A DNA stretch of 14,753 nt from contig JACRIA010000042.1 of the NCBI GenBank assembly GCA_016215735.1, positions 1-14,753 of the forward strand, read 5' to 3'. Made by a program: the position numbers and the translations under genes. The notes under the pieces were generated by a model. It saw only the letters and a program-made list of their open reading frames with translations. It did no database searches and was not told the DNA's origin. Shown here one piece after another: positions 13,967 through 14,753 of the stretch. Position 1 is the first letter of the stretch; each line of letters opens with the position of its first letter. The DNA comes from Candidatus Peregrinibacteria bacterium (GTDB lineage Bacteria > Patescibacteriota > Gracilibacteria > UBA1369 > UBA12463).

Positions 13967-14153
13967 TTTTGACTTGTTTTAATTAATGGTGTCCGCCTTT
14001 GGCGGACAGCTTGTTCATAACGCCTGTGTTCGCCTGCGGCGAACGGCGTGATGGTTAATAAATTTGTAGGTCGACCTTCTATTACTTAGCCCTCCATTGA
14101 ATTAAAACAAGACACTAGGAAGAAAACTAACTAAAGAAACCTACAGTAGGCTT
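13967..14153 (-). promoter_or_regulatory. Long structured 5' leader of the RRM gene
   Basis: From a start near 14147 to the ATG at 13966 the leader is about 180 bases. It contains palindrome CCTAC-A-GTAGG (14140-14150, at the predicted start site), palindrome AGGTCGACCT (14068-14077), and a 7-base complement between 14139-14145 and 14065-14071 that would compete with both. A three-codon upstream ORF (14097-14086) follows a run lacking other ATGs. Then comes repeat copy A. The arrangement could support structural regulation, which is inference. Confidence 0.45.
13987..14050. repeat. Double-hairpin repeat (copy A) in the RRM leader
   Basis: First stem TGTCCGCC-TTT-GGCGGACA (13990-14008), constant linker GCTTGTTCATAACGCCTGT, second stem GTTCGCC-TGC-GGCGAAC (14028-14044), trailer GGCGTG. 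The CGCC of the linker can pair with GGCG of the trailer, extending the second stem past a TGT bulge. It lies 21 bases upstream of the RRM ATG, so it is transcribed in the 5' leader. Confidence 0.8.
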
Positions 14154-14181
14154 ATAATACAGCAAAATAAAGAAAAAGCAA
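14154..14181 (-). promoter_or_regulatory. Probable RRM gene promoter
   Basis: On the - strand TTGCTT (14181-14176), 16 bp, TATTAT (14159-14154). The -10 differs from consensus at one position; the -35 is only moderate. The CCTACAGTAGG palindrome begins 4 bases past the -10 and could be an operator. Confidence 0.5.
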
Positions 14182-14205
14182 CACATTTTTGTTTACAAGG
14201 AAGAT

Positions 14206-14220
14206 GCGCCCTACGGGCGC
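14206..14220 (-). terminator. Hairpin just after rpsI
   Basis: GCGCCC-TAC-GGGCGC forms a perfect 6-bp stem 4 bases past the rpsI stop. The following - strand bases (ATCTTCCTTG) are only mildly T-rich, so it may be a weak terminator or an mRNA end-protecting hairpin. Confidence 0.45.
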
Positions 14221-14224
14221 GTTG

Positions 14225-14752
14225 TTAACGCTTATTCCATTGCGGCGCTCTGCGTGCGCGCTTGAGGCCTGGCTTTTTGCGTTCTTTCACGCGGGAGTCT
14301 CTTGTGAGGAAGCCTGCTTTTTTGAGAGTTAGGCGCAGATTTTGGTCATATTCCAGAAGCGCTTTTGCGATGCCGTGGCGGATTGCCTCAGCCTGTGCGT
14401 TAATGCCGCCGCCGATCACATTTGTTTTGATATCAAATGTTTTGAGGTGGCCGACTAAACGTAAAGGAGATTTTATGGTTTCGTGGTGATGGGGAACTGT
14501 AAAATATTCGTTGATCGGTTTTTCATTTACTGTTATTTCGCCTGTGCCTGATAGAAACAGCTTTACGCGCGCAACTGCGGTTTTTCGTTTGCCGTTTGCA
14601 TAATAATAGAGCGGCCCTTTTTCGAATTTGATCTTAATTTTTTTTTCTTCCGGCGCCGCAACGTTTTGTTGCGTTTCCGCAGTCGTTTCTACGGGTGTTT
14701 CTTCTGCAGCCGCAGCTATTTTTTTAGTCGATGTTTTTTTAGCAGGTGTCAT
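14225..14752 (-). CDS. rpsI: 30S ribosomal protein uS9
   Basis: Small-subunit protein whose C-terminal tail reaches the P-site tRNA. 175 residues, longer than the usual 130 because of an Ala/Glu/Lys-rich N-terminal extension of about 45 residues (PAKKTSTKKIAAAAEE...). The core has the family signature GKRKTAVARVKLF (54-66), GGGINAQAEAIRHGIAKALLEYD (114-136), the SRVKERKKPGLKRARRAPQ region (153-171), and ends NKR in place of the common SKR, keeping the basic pair that contacts tRNA. The ATG lies one base from the window edge, so a longer start cannot be excluded, although this one gives a plausible protein. Its usual partner rplM would be upstream, outside the window. Confidence 0.95.
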   Translation of the reverse strand: MTPAKKTSTKKIAAAAEETPVETTAETQQNVAAPEEKKIKIKFEKGPLYYYANGKRKTAVARVKLFLSGTGEITVNEKPINEYFTVPHHHETIKSPLRLVGHLKTFDIKTNVIGGGINAQAEAIRHGIAKALLEYDQNLRLTLKKAGFLTRDSRVKERKKPGLKRARRAPQWNKR

Positions 14753-14753
14753 A

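Noticed and set aside
13484..14050. CRISPR array
   Set aside because: Repeats are double hairpins that nest and flank a gene; there are no regular spacers and no cas genes.

Overview
The window reads as chromosomal DNA of a small-genome bacterium, most plausibly a member of the Patescibacteria/CPR. This is inference: the sequence is AT-rich and densely packed, almost no start codon has a Shine-Dalgarno sequence, several starts lie only a few bases past a good -10 element, and there is a cysteine-rich repeat protein of a kind I associate with CPR genomes. No rRNA, tRNA, CRISPR array, transposase or phage gene is visible.

Left part (1-5210, mostly + strand): a pyrimidine biosynthesis cluster. 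It holds the 3' part of dihydroorotase (pyrC), then dihydroorotate dehydrogenase (pyrD), orotate phosphoribosyltransferase (pyrE) and OMP decarboxylase (pyrF), covering the route from carbamoyl-aspartate to UMP except for the missing 5' end of pyrC. Two insertions break it up. Between pyrC and pyrD sits a winged-helix/minimal-nucleotidyltransferase gene with its own promoter and two 17-bp palindromic operators. It is followed by a 54-codon ORF that looks like a HEPN toxin with its middle deleted. Between pyrD and pyrE a gene of unknown function with an internally duplicated domain runs the other way, and shares a back-to-back promoter region with pyrE.

Middle (5245-11713): a 691-residue protein of unknown function on + converges with a - strand operon trmD > P-type Ca2+-type ATPase > DUF167 protein > rsmA. 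The operon genes are 4 bp apart or overlap, joining two RNA methyltransferases with a cation pump. The ATPase gene carries a perfect 9-bp-stem palindrome that looks like an in-frame insertion in its nucleotide-binding domain.

Right part (11752-14753): a - strand protein with 32 cysteines made of two similar halves. Divergent from it are two tandem small + strand genes that are distant paralogues and share promoter and leader sequence. Then come an RRM/glycine-rich RNA-binding protein gene on - and the 30S protein uS9 gene (rpsI) on -. The RRM gene is bracketed by copies of an unusual double-hairpin repeat with a constant linker and variable but always complementary stems; one copy is nested inside a stem-loop of another. 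A strong - strand terminator follows.

The most noteworthy items are the nested double-hairpin repeats, the tandem small paralogues, the gutted HEPN/MNT module with well-preserved operators, and the palindrome inside the ATPase gene.
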